From Candidatus Latescibacterota bacterium (GTDB lineage: Bacteria; Latescibacterota; UBA2968; UBA8231), in contig SICG01000018.1 in the NCBI GenBank assembly GCA_009691525.1, positions 1 to 42,375 of the forward strand: DNA of 42,375 nt, given 5' to 3'. The notes beneath the pieces were generated by a model. That model worked only from the letters and a program-made list of their open reading frames with translations. It made no database searches and was not told the DNA's origin. Both the position numbers and the translations under genes were made by a program. Shown piece after piece: positions 6,668 through 15,179 of the stretch (within the stretch, counting starts at the first letter, position 1; the number at the start of each line of letters is the position of its first letter).

Positions 6668-9481
6668 ATGGCGCAGAAACACATCTATCTATTTGGTACC
6701 CCCAAAACCGCCGGTGACGCCTCGATGCGGAATCTGTTGGGCGGCAAGGGGGCCAACCTGGCCGAGATGTCCCTCCTGGGCTTGCCCGTTCCCGCCGGTT
6801 TCACCATCACCACCGAAGTCTGCACTTACTACTATCAGCACGGCAAGAGTTATCCGGCCGAACTGAAGAAACAGGCCGAAAGCGCCCTCCGGGACGTGGA
6901 GCAGACCATGGGCGCCCGTTTCGGCGATCCCAAGAATCCCCTGCTGCTCTCGGTGCGCTCCGGGGCCCGGGCCTCCATGCCCGGCATGATGGAGACGGTG
7001 CTCAACCTGGGCCTCAACGACCAGATCATCCAGGGCCTCATCGCCCGTTCGGGCAACGAGCGCTTCTGCTACGACGTGTACCGCCGCTTTGTGCAGATGT
7101 ACGGGGACGTAGTTATGGGCCTGCGCCCCGAGGGCAAGGAAACCGACCCCTTCGAGGCCCTGATCGAACACAAGAAACACGCCCGCAAGGTCCGGCTGGA
7201 CACCGAGTTGAGCGCCGCCGATCTCAAGGAGCTGGTCGCCGAGTTCAAGGCCGAGATTCAGCGCCGCCTGGGCAAACCCTTCCCCGAGAACCCGGTCGAG
7301 CAGTTGTGGGGGTCCATCGGCGCGGTCTTCAGTTCTTGGAACGGGGCGCGGGCGATCAAGTACCGCGAATTAGAGGGCATCCCCCACGACTGGGGCACCG
7401 CAGTCAATGTGCAATCCATGGTCTACGGCAACATGGGCGACGACTGCGCCACCGGGGTGGCCTTCACCCGCAACCCCTCCACCGGCGAGAAGAAGCTCTA
7501 CGGCGAATACCTGATCAACGCCCAGGGCGAGGATGTGGTGGCCGGCATCCGCACCCCCGAGCCGGTGACCAAGCTCAACGACCAGTTGCCGACCGCCTAT
7601 AAGCAATTCCGCCAGGTCTGCGCCACTCTGGAACGCCACTACAAGGACATGCAGGACCTGGAGTTCACCATTCAGCAAGGCCGCCTGTGGATGCTCCAGG
7701 CGCGCAGCGGCAAGCGCACCACGGCCGCCGCCGTCAGGATCGCCGTCGAGATGGCCAAAGAAGGGCTCATCACCCAGTCCCAGGCCCTCATGCGCGTTAA
7801 ACCCAGGGACCTGGACAAGCTGCTTCACCCCGGCTTTGTCGAGGCCGCCAAAACCGAGGTAATCGGCCAGGGCTTGCCCGCCTCTCCGGGGGCGGCCACC
7901 GGCCGGGTGGTTTTCCAGGCCGAGGAGGCCGAAACCTGGGCCGCCCGTGGGGAAAAGGTCATCCTGGTGCGCCAGGAAACCTCACCCGAGGACATCGGCG
8001 GCATGCACGCCGCCCAGGGCATCCTCACCGCCCGGGGCGGCATGACCTCCCATGCGGCAGTGGTGGCCCGTGGCATGGGCAAATGCTGCGTGGCCGGCTG
8101 CGGCGAGCTCTCTATCGATTACCAGAACGGCCTCTTCACCGCCGGCGGCAAAACCATCCGTGAGGGCGACTGGCTCTCCATCGACGGCTCCACCGGCCAG
8201 GTGATGCTGGGCCAGGTGCCCACCCAGGCAGCTACCTTCTCCAAGGACTTCGCAATCTTAATGAAGTGGGCCGACCAGACCCGCCGGCTCAAGGTACGCA
8301 CCAATGCCGACACCCCCCACGACGCCCAGGTGGCCCGCAATTTCGGTGCCGAGGGCATCGGTCTATGCCGCACCGAACACATGTTCTTCGAGGGCGACCG
8401 CATCAGCGCTGTGCGCGAGATGATCCTGGCCGGCAGCGAGGCGGGCAGGCGCCAGGCCCTGGCCAAACTCAAACCCATGCAGCAGGGAGATTTCGAGGGC
8501 ATCTTCAAGGCCATGAAGGGCCTGCCGGTCACCATCCGCCTGCTCGACCCGCCCCTGCACGAATTTCTTCCACACGAGCCGGCCCAACAGGAAGAGATGG
8601 CCCGTCAATTGGGCATCACCGTCGAGCAGATCCGCGAAAAGGTGGCGTTTCTCCACGAGTTCAACCCCATGCTGGGGCACCGCGGCTGCCGCCTGGGCAT
8701 CACCTTCCCCGAGATTTACGAGATGCAGGTGGAAGCCATCTTCGAGGCCGCCGTCGCCGTGAAGAAGCGGGGTATCGCGGCCTTCCCCGAAGTGATGATC
8801 CCCCTGGTGGGCACCCTGCGCGAATTCACCGATCTCAAGGAGATGACCGACCGGGTGGCCGCCCAGGTGGGCAAGGCCCACCGCACCAAACTCAGCTATA
8901 TGGTGGGGACCATGATCGAGGTGCCCCGCGCCGCGCTGGTGGCCGACCAGATCGCCAGCCAGGCAGAGTTTTTCAGCTTTGGCACCAACGACCTGACCCA
9001 GCTCACTTTTGGTTACAGCCGCGACGATGCCGGCAAATTCCTGCCGGTCTACGTCGAAAAAGGTGTCCTGGAGGCCGATCCCTTCCAGACCCTCGACCAG
9101 GAAGGCACCGGCCAACTAATCCGCATGGGCACCGAACGGGGGCGCCAGGCTCGCAAGGGCCTCAAGGTGGGCATCTGCGGCGAACACGGCGGCGATCCGG
9201 CCTCGGTGGGCTTCTGCCACCGGATCGGCATGGATTATGTGTCCTGTTCACCCTATCGCGTCCCCATCGCCCGTCTGGCCGCCGCCCAGGCCACCGTGCA
9301 GGAACAGGAAGCAGCGGCCAAAGCCAAAGCGCAGGCCACCGCCAAAACCAAACCCAAAGCCGCCACCAAACCCAAAGCCAAGCCCAAAGCAAAACCTAAG
9401 ACCACTGCCAAGGCCCCTGTCAAAGCCGTGAAAACCGTCGCCAAGCCCAAAGCCACCGCCAAGGCGCGGCGGCGCAAGTAG
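6668..9481 (+). CDS. ppdK: Pyruvate, phosphate dikinase with a lysine/alanine-rich C-terminal tail
   Basis: This enzyme interconverts pyruvate + ATP + Pi and phosphoenolpyruvate + AMP + PPi through a phosphohistidine. The 937 residues comprise an ATP-grasp nucleotide domain ([33 protein letters not shown]), a phosphohistidine domain with '[21 protein letters not shown]', and a PEP-binding barrel ([32 protein letters not shown]). The family normally ends soon after '[15 protein letters not shown]'. Here 61 extra residues (DNA 9296-9478) consist almost only of Lys, Ala, Pro and Thr and end ARRRK, like a histone H1 tail. ATG 6668 begins the canonical N-terminus; earlier in-frame codons encode no recognisable sequence. 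A membrane pyrophosphatase at 37070 could use the PPi. parA follows within 12 bases. Confidence 0.95.
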   Translation: MAQKHIYLFGTPKTAGDASMRNLLGGKGANLAEMSLLGLPVPAGFTITTEVCTYYYQHGKSYPAELKKQAESALRDVEQTMGARFGDPKNPLLLSVRSGARASMPGMMETVLNLGLNDQIIQGLIARSGNERFCYDVYRRFVQMYGDVVMGLRPEGKETDPFEALIEHKKHARKVRLDTELSAADLKELVAEFKAEIQRRLGKPFPENPVEQLWGSIGAVFSSWNGARAIKYRELEGIPHDWGTAVNVQSMVYGNMGDDCATGVAFTRNPSTGEKKLYGEYLINAQGEDVVAGIRTPEPVTKLNDQLPTAYKQFRQVCATLERHYKDMQDLEFTIQQGRLWMLQARSGKRTTAAAVRIAVEMAKEGLITQSQALMRVKPRDLDKLLHPGFVEAAKTEVIGQGLPASPGAATGRVVFQAEEAETWAARGEKVILVRQETSPEDIGGMHAAQGILTARGGMTSHAAVVARGMGKCCVAGCGELSIDYQNGLFTAGGKTIREGDWLSIDGSTGQVMLGQVPTQAATFSKDFAILMKWADQTRRLKVRTNADTPHDAQVARNFGAEGIGLCRTEHMFFEGDRISAVREMILAGSEAGRRQALAKLKPMQQGDFEGIFKAMKGLPVTIRLLDPPLHEFLPHEPAQQEEMARQLGITVEQIREKVAFLHEFNPMLGHRGCRLGITFPEIYEMQVEAIFEAAVAVKKRGIAAFPEVMIPLVGTLREFTDLKEMTDRVAAQVGKAHRTKLSYMVGTMIEVPRAALVADQIASQAEFFSFGTNDLTQLTFGYSRDDAGKFLPVYVEKGVLEADPFQTLDQEGTGQLIRMGTERGRQARKGLKVGICGEHGGDPASVGFCHRIGMDYVSCSPYRVPIARLAAAQATVQEQEAAAKAKAQATAKTKPKAATKPKAKPKAKPKTTAKAPVKAVKTVAKPKATAKARRRK

Positions 9482-9492
9482 CCGTGGGGGTC

Positions 9493-10257
9493 ATGGGCAA
9501 AATTATCGCCATAGCGAATCAGAAAGGCGGCGTCGGGAAGACCACCACCGCGGTCAATCTGGCCGCCTGTCTGGCCGTGGCCGAACAGCCCACCCTGCTG
9601 ATCGACATGGACCCCCAGGCCAACGCCACCAGCGGTTGCGGCGTGCCGGCTCCCGAGGTCGAGGAGTCCAACATCTACCACGTGCTGCTGGGCCATCAGT
9701 CCATCAGCGCAGCGATCCGCCAGACCAAGATCCCCTACCTCTCGCTGGTCCCCTCGCATATCAACCTGACCGGCGCCGAGATCGAAATGGTCAGCATGAT
9801 CGCCCGCGAGGGGAAGCTGGAGGGCATCCTGAAAGAGGTGGTCGACAAGTACACGTACATCATCGTCGACTGCCCTCCTTCCCTGGGCCTGCTGACCGTC
9901 AACGCCCTCACCGCCGCCGATCAGGTGCTGATCCCCATCCAGTGCGAGTACTACGCCCTAGAAGGTCTGGGCAAGTTGCTCAACACCATCCGCCTCATCC
10001 AGCGCCACCTCAACCCCAAGCTGCAGATCGCCGGGGTGTTGCTCACCATGTTCGACCACCGCCTCAATCTCTCGCGCCAGGTCGCCGCCGAGGTCAAATC
10101 CTACTTTGGCACCAAGGTCTACAAGACCGCCATCACCCGCAACGTGCGCCTGGCCGAGGCCCCCAGCCACGGCCAACCCATCGTGCTCTACGATATCCTC
10201 TCTCCCGGCGCCCAGAACTACATGAGCCTGGCAGGAGAAGTCATCAACCATGGGTAA
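9493..10257 (+). CDS. parA: Chromosome-partitioning ATPase ParA/Soj
   Basis: This is a 254-residue deviant-Walker ATPase. The N-terminus is '[24 protein letters not shown]', with the signature lysine before the P-loop; then come '[14 protein letters not shown]' and '[18 protein letters not shown]'. It binds DNA nonspecifically as an ATP dimer and moves ParB-parS complexes apart. ATG 9493 places Met immediately before the first strand; a GTG at 9484 is the alternative. It lies directly after ppdK and overlaps parB by 8 bases, so the three may be cotranscribed. I did not find a parS-like palindrome (TGTTTCACGTGAAACA type) in the window. Confidence 0.95.
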   Translation: MGKIIAIANQKGGVGKTTTAVNLAACLAVAEQPTLLIDMDPQANATSGCGVPAPEVEESNIYHVLLGHQSISAAIRQTKIPYLSLVPSHINLTGAEIEMVSMIAREGKLEGILKEVVDKYTYIIVDCPPSLGLLTVNALTAADQVLIPIQCEYYALEGLGKLLNTIRLIQRHLNPKLQIAGVLLTMFDHRLNLSRQVAAEVKSYFGTKVYKTAITRNVRLAEAPSHGQPIVLYDILSPGAQNYMSLAGEVINHG

Positions 10258-11140
10258 GAAGCCAGTCCTGGGCAAAGGCATCAACGCCCTCATCCCCGAG
10301 TACAGCGACACCCACGCCAACGGCGACCAGGCCCGCCAGGTGTTGCAGCTCAAGGTCGACGAGATCGAGCCCAATCCCCATCAGGCCCGCACCCGCTTCG
10401 ACGAGGAGCGCCTCGAGGACCTGATGCGCTCCATCAAGGAGAAGGGCATCATCCAGCCCATCACCGTCAATCGGGTGGGCCAGAGTTATCAGATCATCAC
10501 CGGTGAACGCCGCTGGCGGGCCACCAAAAAAGCCGGCATCGAGACCATCCCGGCCATCATCTACGAGATCGAGTCGCCGCAAGAGTTGATGGAGATCTCG
10601 CTGATCGAGAACATCCAGCGGGAAAACCTCAGCCCCATCGAAGAAGCAGAAGGGTACCGGGCCCTGATGAACACCTGCTTCCTCACCCAGGAAGACGTAG
10701 CCCAAAAGGTGGGCAAGGACCGCTCCACCATCGCCAATGCCCTGCGCCTGCTCAAACTGCCCCTCGAAATCCAGGACCACCTACGCCAGGGCGTCCTGCA
10801 AATGGGCCACGCCCGCACCCTGCTAGGCCTGGAAGAAGAAAAGGACCAACTCGACCTGGCCCGCCGCTGCCTCTCCGAACAGATGACCGTGCGCGACCTG
10901 GAGCGGGCAGTGCGGGCCCGCCGCACCGGCCGCGACAAACGCACCCGGGCCAACGGCAACGCCAATGGCCGGGAAAAGCGCGACCCGCAGTTGACCCTCT
11001 TTCAGGAAAAACTTCAGCACCGCTACGGCACCGGGGTGGCCATCCACCGCAGCGCCAAAAAGGGCCATATCGCCATCGAGTTCTACGACGACAGTGATCT
11101 CGAACGGGTCCTCGAACTCCTGCTCGGCGACCAAGGCTGA
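10250..11140 (+). CDS. parB: Chromosome-partitioning protein ParB
   Basis: This 296-residue, parS-binding CTPase has the usual order of parts. The N-terminal '[12 protein letters not shown]' box contacts ParA. The ParB/Srx nuclease-like CTP domain has '[21 protein letters not shown]' and the GERRWRA motif. The helix-turn-helix region contains '[27 protein letters not shown]'. A basic linker ([23 protein letters not shown]) leads to the C-terminal dimerisation segment. Its start overlaps the parA stop by 8 bases, the usual coupled arrangement. The next reading frame, a lipoprotein, begins about 14 bases after its stop. Confidence 0.95.
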   Translation: MGKKPVLGKGINALIPEYSDTHANGDQARQVLQLKVDEIEPNPHQARTRFDEERLEDLMRSIKEKGIIQPITVNRVGQSYQIITGERRWRATKKAGIETIPAIIYEIESPQELMEISLIENIQRENLSPIEEAEGYRALMNTCFLTQEDVAQKVGKDRSTIANALRLLKLPLEIQDHLRQGVLQMGHARTLLGLEEEKDQLDLARRCLSEQMTVRDLERAVRARRTGRDKRTRANGNANGREKRDPQLTLFQEKLQHRYGTGVAIHRSAKKGHIAIEFYDDSDLERVLELLLGDQG

Positions 11141-11153
11141 AAGACGCCGCACC

Positions 11154-12425
11154 GTGTTCCAGTTGCTACTTCTGCTGCTTCCAGCGCTGCTCCCGATCCT
11201 CGTCTCCTGTAGCCTGGTCAACCAAGACCTGCCCAATCAGCCTCCCGAATTGCAGTCCGGCCAGGCCGACACCACCCGGGTAAACCGTGGCGGCGCGGTA
11301 AATCTCAAGGTGCGGGCCACCGACGAGGACGACGATCCGCTCTCCTACAACTGGACCTCCTTTGGCGAGGGCAGCTTCAGGGACTCGACCAGCGCCAACA
11401 CCGAATGGATCGCCCCCGACCAGATCAACGGCGCCTCAGAATTCTTCCTGCTCACCCTCACCATCAGCGACTACCAACCCGAGACCGAGGACCCCACCCA
11501 GACCTTTCTCATCGAGGTGGTCCAGCGCCCCCCCACCGTGGCCCTCACCGCCGACACCACCGTCTCCTTCAGCGCCCCTTTTGCCGAACTGGAGGCGCTG
11601 GGCACCGACCCCGAAAATGACGACCTCGAGTACCACTGGGAGCAGCTAGCGGGCCCCCAGGCCGAGCCCCAGGACGAGCGCCTCGACAACCAGCACTCCC
11701 GCATGCGCTTCATCCCCATCTTGCCCGGTGACTACCGCTTTGCCGCACGCGTGGGCGACGGCGCCGACACCGCCAGCGCCCAGGTCGTGGTGCATGTGCC
11801 CACGCCCCCTGAGCTGCCGCTCATCGCCACCATTGCCCGCGAGCTGACCCGGCCGGACGGCGCCCGACACGCCTATCAGATCGACGCCTACGAGTATCCC
11901 AACCAGCGCGATCTGCGGCCTACTCTGGCGAGTTCCTTTTTTTCAGCGGTGGAGTTCTGTGCGTCGCAGGGGAAAAGGCTGTGCCTGGCCGAAGAGTGGC
12001 GCGGGGCCTGCCAGGGAACGGAGCTGCGGCGTTATTCCTCCAGCGATAACCCGGCGGCACAGAGCCCGTTATTTGGCCTGCGCTTCTGCAACACCGTCGG
12101 CTCGCAGGTAGCCGGGAGCGAACCAGACGCCGACTTTATCTTTGACTATCTGGCGCGCGCCGGCACCTTTGCCAATTGCGGCACCGAAGGGGTCTACGAT
12201 CTGACCGGAAATGTAGCGGAGTGGGTATGGGTAGATTCGACACAGACGGCGGGGACGTACACCCAGAGCAGCGTGGTGAGCCTCCGCGAATGCGGCGAAT
12301 TTGCCGAGTCGCTGCCGGCACTGCCGGATGGCTTCGACTTCAGCAGCCGGGCGATCACCGCCTTGGGCTCCGACTATCAGGACTATTTCCGGAGTACCGT
12401 GGGTTTTCGCTGCTGCCGGCAATAA
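11154..12425 (+). CDS. Lipoprotein with Ig-like repeats and an FGE-like C-terminal domain
   Basis: About 423 residues are encoded if translation begins at GTG 11154; the same frame is open back to ATG 11094 inside parB. The start gives a hydrophobic signal (FQLLLLLLPALLPILVSCS) with lipobox LVSC, so the mature protein should be lipid-anchored. Next come two Ig/cadherin-like beta domains with 'RATDEDDDPLSYNWT' and 'GTDPENDDLEYHWEQL'. The last ~170 residues resemble formylglycine-generating-enzyme/sulfatase-modifying domains: 'FCASQGKRLCLAEEWRGACQG', 'YDLTGNVAEWVWV', and the ending 'VGFRCCR'. I infer a surface binding or scaffold role; whether the FGE-like fold is catalytic is unclear, as the usual N-terminal half is reduced. 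It may be cotranscribed with parAB. Confidence 0.75.
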   Translation: MFQLLLLLLPALLPILVSCSLVNQDLPNQPPELQSGQADTTRVNRGGAVNLKVRATDEDDDPLSYNWTSFGEGSFRDSTSANTEWIAPDQINGASEFFLLTLTISDYQPETEDPTQTFLIEVVQRPPTVALTADTTVSFSAPFAELEALGTDPENDDLEYHWEQLAGPQAEPQDERLDNQHSRMRFIPILPGDYRFAARVGDGADTASAQVVVHVPTPPELPLIATIARELTRPDGARHAYQIDAYEYPNQRDLRPTLASSFFSAVEFCASQGKRLCLAEEWRGACQGTELRRYSSSDNPAAQSPLFGLRFCNTVGSQVAGSEPDADFIFDYLARAGTFANCGTEGVYDLTGNVAEWVWVDSTQTAGTYTQSSVVSLRECGEFAESLPALPDGFDFSSRAITALGSDYQDYFRSTVGFRCCRQ

Positions 12426-12427
12426 CC

Positions 12428-12703
12428 TCAGCGGGCCTGCGCCTGAACCAGCCGCTCTTCGACCAAGCTGCGGCGCACCTGGGCCCGCTGGTGCTGCTGC
12501 TGCACCCGCATCCGGGCCTTGCGCACCACCAGTTGTTCCTGGCGCAGGGCCTGCAACTGGGCCAGCAGGGAGCGCACCTCGCGGTCCTTGGCCTTGAATA
12601 CTTCCAGCAGCTGGCGCAGCTGGAAGGCGAGGAGATATTTGACGAAGATGGGCACCGCCAGCAGCAGCGCCGCAATCAGAGTGATCTGGGTCGACATGGG
12701 CAA
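12428..12703 (-). CDS. Small membrane-anchored coiled-coil protein, unknown function
   Basis: This 91-residue protein has one N-terminal membrane helix (ITLIAALLLAVPIFVKYLLAF), then about 60 residues of charged, glutamine-rich helix (LLEVFKAKDREVRSLLAQLQALRQEQL) predicted to form a coiled coil. GGAG lies five bases before a TTG at 12703; ATG 12697 in the same frame is the alternative start. The gene is convergent with the lipoprotein gene (2 bases between stops) and divergent from larB. I recognise no family. The layout resembles small FtsB- or YbgF-like scaffolds only in shape, not sequence. Confidence 0.55.
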   Translation of the reverse strand: MPMSTQITLIAALLLAVPIFVKYLLAFQLRQLLEVFKAKDREVRSLLAQLQALRQEQLVVRKARMRVQQQHQRAQVRRSLVEERLVQAQAR

Positions 12704-12849
12704 AAGCTCTCCGGCACGCCGGGATCTATCCCCGGTTCAACTTAGGACAAAGCAACGTCCGTGCCACTTTCTCCTGCCCCTGAATCCCGGCTCATCCGCG
12801 TGCTGAAGCCCAGCAGTTTTTTCCACCACCCGGCCTCTCCTTCCCCTGG

Positions 12850-12879
12850 TTGACAGCCCCCGCGCTCTTGTTTTATTTC
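12850..12879 (+). promoter_or_regulatory. Promoter for larB, placed for a nearly leaderless transcript
   Basis: A consensus TTGACA at 12850-12855 is followed by an 18-base spacer and TATTTC at 12874-12879. Only 8 bases separate this -10 box from the larB ATG at 12888, and no Shine-Dalgarno sequence is present. Initiation at the usual 6-8 bases after -10 would fall at or next to the A of the start codon. Confidence 0.55.
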
Positions 12880-12887
12880 CTTTCTCT

Positions 12888-13655
12888 ATGGATAGACGCA
12901 GCGTCGAACATTTACTCCGCCAGGTAGCCGCCGGCGAAGTCTCCGCCGAAGAGGCTGCCCACCAGCTTCAGAGCCTGCCCTTCGAGGACCTCGGTTTCGC
13001 CCGCATCGACCACCACCGCGCCCTGCGCAAGGGTTATCCCGAGACCATCTTCTGCCAGGGCAAAACCACCGCCCAGATCCTGGCCATCGCCCAGCGGCTG
13101 GCCGCCCACGGTTCCCTGGTGCTGGCCACCCGGCTCAGTCCGGAGGCCGCCCAGACCCTGGTGCAGCATTTTCCCCGCGCCGAATACGACGAGCTGGCCA
13201 GGGTGGTGCTCGTCCGTCCAGACGATGTCCCCCTCGAGGAAAAGGGCCTGGTGGTGGTGGCCTGCGCCGGCACCGCCGACCTACCGGTGGCCCGCGAGGC
13301 CATGATCACCGCCCGGGCCATGGGGGCCAAAGTGGAGGGTATCTTCGACGTGGGGGTGGCCGGCATCCACCGCCTGCTGGCCTACAGTGACAGGCTGCGG
13401 GCGGCGCGGGTGGTGGTGGTGGTGGCCGGTATGGAAGGGGCTCTGGCCAGTGTGGTGGGAGGGCTGGTCGATTCTCCGGTGGTCGCCGTGCCCACCAGTG
13501 TGGGTTACGGGGCCAGCTTCAACGGCCTGTCCGCCCTGCTGACCATGCTCAACTCCTGCGCTTCGGGGGTGGTGGTGGTCAACATCGACAACGGCTTCGG
13601 CGCCGGGTACGCCGCCGCCCTGATCAACAACCGCACCCGCACTCCCGAGGAATGA
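12888..13655 (+). CDS. larB: LarB, pyridinium-3,5-biscarboxylic acid mononucleotide synthase
   Basis: This 255-residue protein has a LarB-type N-terminal helical part (LLRQVAAGEVSAEEAAHQL ... FARIDHHRALRKGYPETIFCQGK) and a PurE-like AIR-carboxylase core (VVVACAGTADLPVAREA, GIFDVGVAGIHRLL, VVVVAGMEGALASVVGGLV, VPTSVGYGASFNG). LarB carboxylates and hydrolyses nicotinic acid adenine dinucleotide, the first step to the nickel-pincer cofactor of lactate racemase. LarC and LarE, which complete the cofactor, are not in this window. It has no Shine-Dalgarno sequence and sits just after a strong promoter. A TPR gene begins 4 bases after its stop. Confidence 0.9.
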   Translation: MDRRSVEHLLRQVAAGEVSAEEAAHQLQSLPFEDLGFARIDHHRALRKGYPETIFCQGKTTAQILAIAQRLAAHGSLVLATRLSPEAAQTLVQHFPRAEYDELARVVLVRPDDVPLEEKGLVVVACAGTADLPVAREAMITARAMGAKVEGIFDVGVAGIHRLLAYSDRLRAARVVVVVAGMEGALASVVGGLVDSPVVAVPTSVGYGASFNGLSALLTMLNSCASGVVVVNIDNGFGAGYAAALINNRTRTPEE

Positions 13656-13658
13656 TCG

Positions 13659-14312
13659 ATGAGCAAGGCTTCCAGGCAGCGCGCCGCCCGCGAGCCCCTC
13701 CACTCGCCGGCTCCCGGCTATTTCATTTCGCCGCTCAAACTCTTCGGGGGCGGCCTGCTCTTGGTAGTGCTCAGTTTCAGCGCCGGGGTCCTGGTCCAGG
13801 GCGAGCTGGCCGGGGCGCCAAAGCCGGCCAGCCCTACTGTCGCGCCTCCCCCCACCTCGCTGGCCGCCCCGCAGGGAGGGCCGGACCGGATGGCGCTCAT
13901 GCAGACCCTCCAGCAGCTCAGGGATCACCTGGACCACGCCTCCGAAGACCTCGAGACCCGCCTCCAGCTGGCCAACGCCCTCTTCGACAGCGAGAACTTC
14001 GAGGAGGCCGCAGTCCATTACCGGATAATCCTCGAAAAACGCCCCGAAGACCCCGACGTGCGCACCGACTTGGGCACGGCCCTGCACCGCAGCGGACACC
14101 ACCAGGAAGCCGTGGCCGAATTCAAAAAAACCCTCCAGAACGTCCCCAATCACCTCAATGCCAATTACAACCTGGGCGTGGTCCTGGCCAACGAATTACA
14201 CGACCAGGCCGGCGCTGCCCAAGCCTGGAAACGCGTTCTGGAACTGGCACCCAACTCGCCCCAGGCCGCCCAGGTGCGCATCTCCATGCCCCAGTTGCAG
14301 GCCACCCGCTAG
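13659..14312 (+). CDS. Membrane-anchored TPR protein
   Basis: This 217-residue protein starts with a basic cytoplasmic segment, then one transmembrane helix at about residues 26-46 (LKLFGGGLLLVVLSFSAGVLV), a proline/alanine-rich linker, and three or so tetratricopeptide repeats: 'RLQLANALFDSENFEEAAVHYRIILEKRPEDPDV', '...GTALHRSGHHQEAVAEFKKTLQNVPNHLNA', 'NYNLGVVLANELHDQAGAAQAWKRVLELAP'. The repeats should lie outside the cytoplasm and bind a partner protein. The topology resembles the NrfG/CcmH TPR family, but no cytochrome c genes are near. It is separated from larB by only 3 bases and so probably shares its transcript. The function is unknown. Confidence 0.8.
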   Translation: MSKASRQRAAREPLHSPAPGYFISPLKLFGGGLLLVVLSFSAGVLVQGELAGAPKPASPTVAPPPTSLAAPQGGPDRMALMQTLQQLRDHLDHASEDLETRLQLANALFDSENFEEAAVHYRIILEKRPEDPDVRTDLGTALHRSGHHQEAVAEFKKTLQNVPNHLNANYNLGVVLANELHDQAGAAQAWKRVLELAPNSPQAAQVRISMPQLQATR

Positions 14313-14344
14313 TATCCATCACCGTGATGTTGAGATGTCGTCGT

Positions 14345-14466
14345 GGAGTGACCCACTCCGGCCTTTCCCGATGCCCAGGCCTGCCACCGACGCCCCGCCC
14401 TGCCTCCAGGCCTTTTTCCCGGCACCTCTCCCCCAGTAAAGGCCTCTGGGGTCATCTCCACGCCGC
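14345..14466. repeat. Degenerate intergenic repeat, copy B
   Basis: This is the counterpart of the element at 163-354. It opens with GGAGTGACCCACTCC, a perfect 6-bp stem around a 3-base loop, followed by GGCCTTTC, and closes with a block at 14437-14466 containing CATCTCCACGCCGC. It lies in the 194-base gap between the TPR gene and mobA, which holds nothing else I recognise. A terminator role for the TPR transcript is possible but there is no T-run. Confidence 0.4.
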
Positions 14467-14506
14467 ACGGTCACACCCGTCAAAACCAACGTGACGGAGC
14501 GCTAGG

Positions 14507-15109
14507 GTGATCCCCTTTTCGGCGGCGATCCTGGCTGGCGGCCAGAGCCGGCGCATGGGCCGCGACAAGGCCAGTCTCCAACTGGGCGGGCGCTCGCTCA
14601 TCGAGCACGTGCTGGCCGCGGTGCGCCCCCTCGATTGCCCCACTTTCATCGTCGCCCGCCAGGCCATTGACCACACCCACCTGGGCCTGCCCGTCTGCCC
14701 GGACCTCTTCCCCGGCGCCGGCCCGCTGGGGGGCCTGTGTACCGCCCTGCACCACACTTCCACCCCGGTCCTGCTGCTTTTGGCCTGCGACCTGCCCTTC
14801 CTCACCCCCGAGTTCCTGCGCTTTCTCGCCGAGAGCCTCGGCGAGCGCCAGGCCGCAGTGCCGCAAAGCCCCGAGGCCGAGGGACTGCATCCCCTGTGTG
14901 CCGCCTACGCGACCTCGTGCCTGCCTGCGGTGGAGCGCCTGCTCGACCAGGGGGAAGGGCGCATGTACACCTTGTGCCGCCAGCTCGACCTGCGCGTGCT
15001 GACACCAGAAGAATGGCAGCCCTTCGACCCCCACGGCCTGCTCCTCTCCAACCTCAACACCCCCGAAGAGTACCAGCGCGCCCAGGAGTCGCTGTCCGGA
15101 CGCGCCTGA
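14507..15109 (+). CDS. mobA: Molybdenum cofactor guanylyltransferase
   Basis: MobA transfers GMP from GTP to molybdopterin to make the guanine dinucleotide cofactor. The 200-residue protein has the family's N-terminal 'AAILAGGQSRRMGRDKASLQLGG', with the LAGGxSxRMGxDK nucleotide-binding motif. It also has 'PGAGPLGGLCTAL' and 'LLLACDLPFLTPEFLRFL', whose aspartate binds Mg. It ends with 'NLNTPEEYQ', the usual terminal signature. The start codon is GTG 14507, supported by GGAG at 14496-14499 seven bases upstream. No other molybdenum gene is adjacent. Confidence 0.92.
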   Translation: MIPFSAAILAGGQSRRMGRDKASLQLGGRSLIEHVLAAVRPLDCPTFIVARQAIDHTHLGLPVCPDLFPGAGPLGGLCTALHHTSTPVLLLLACDLPFLTPEFLRFLAESLGERQAAVPQSPEAEGLHPLCAAYATSCLPAVERLLDQGEGRMYTLCRQLDLRVLTPEEWQPFDPHGLLLSNLNTPEEYQRAQESLSGRA

Positions 15110-15179
15110 GCCGGCCTTTTGCTGTTGACAGGACATGGCCCTTTGCGGACCCTAGTACACGACTAGCAAAGGAGCCCCC

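Noticed and set aside
13380..13460. Repetitive GGTGGTGGT tract inside larB
   Set aside because: It encodes the normal Val-rich strand of the AIR-carboxylase core, not a separate repeat.
15125..15158. TTGACA followed by TAGTAC before the DUF362 gene
   Set aside because: The spacer would be 22 bases, too long for a sigma70 promoter, and no better -10 box lies at 16-18 bases.
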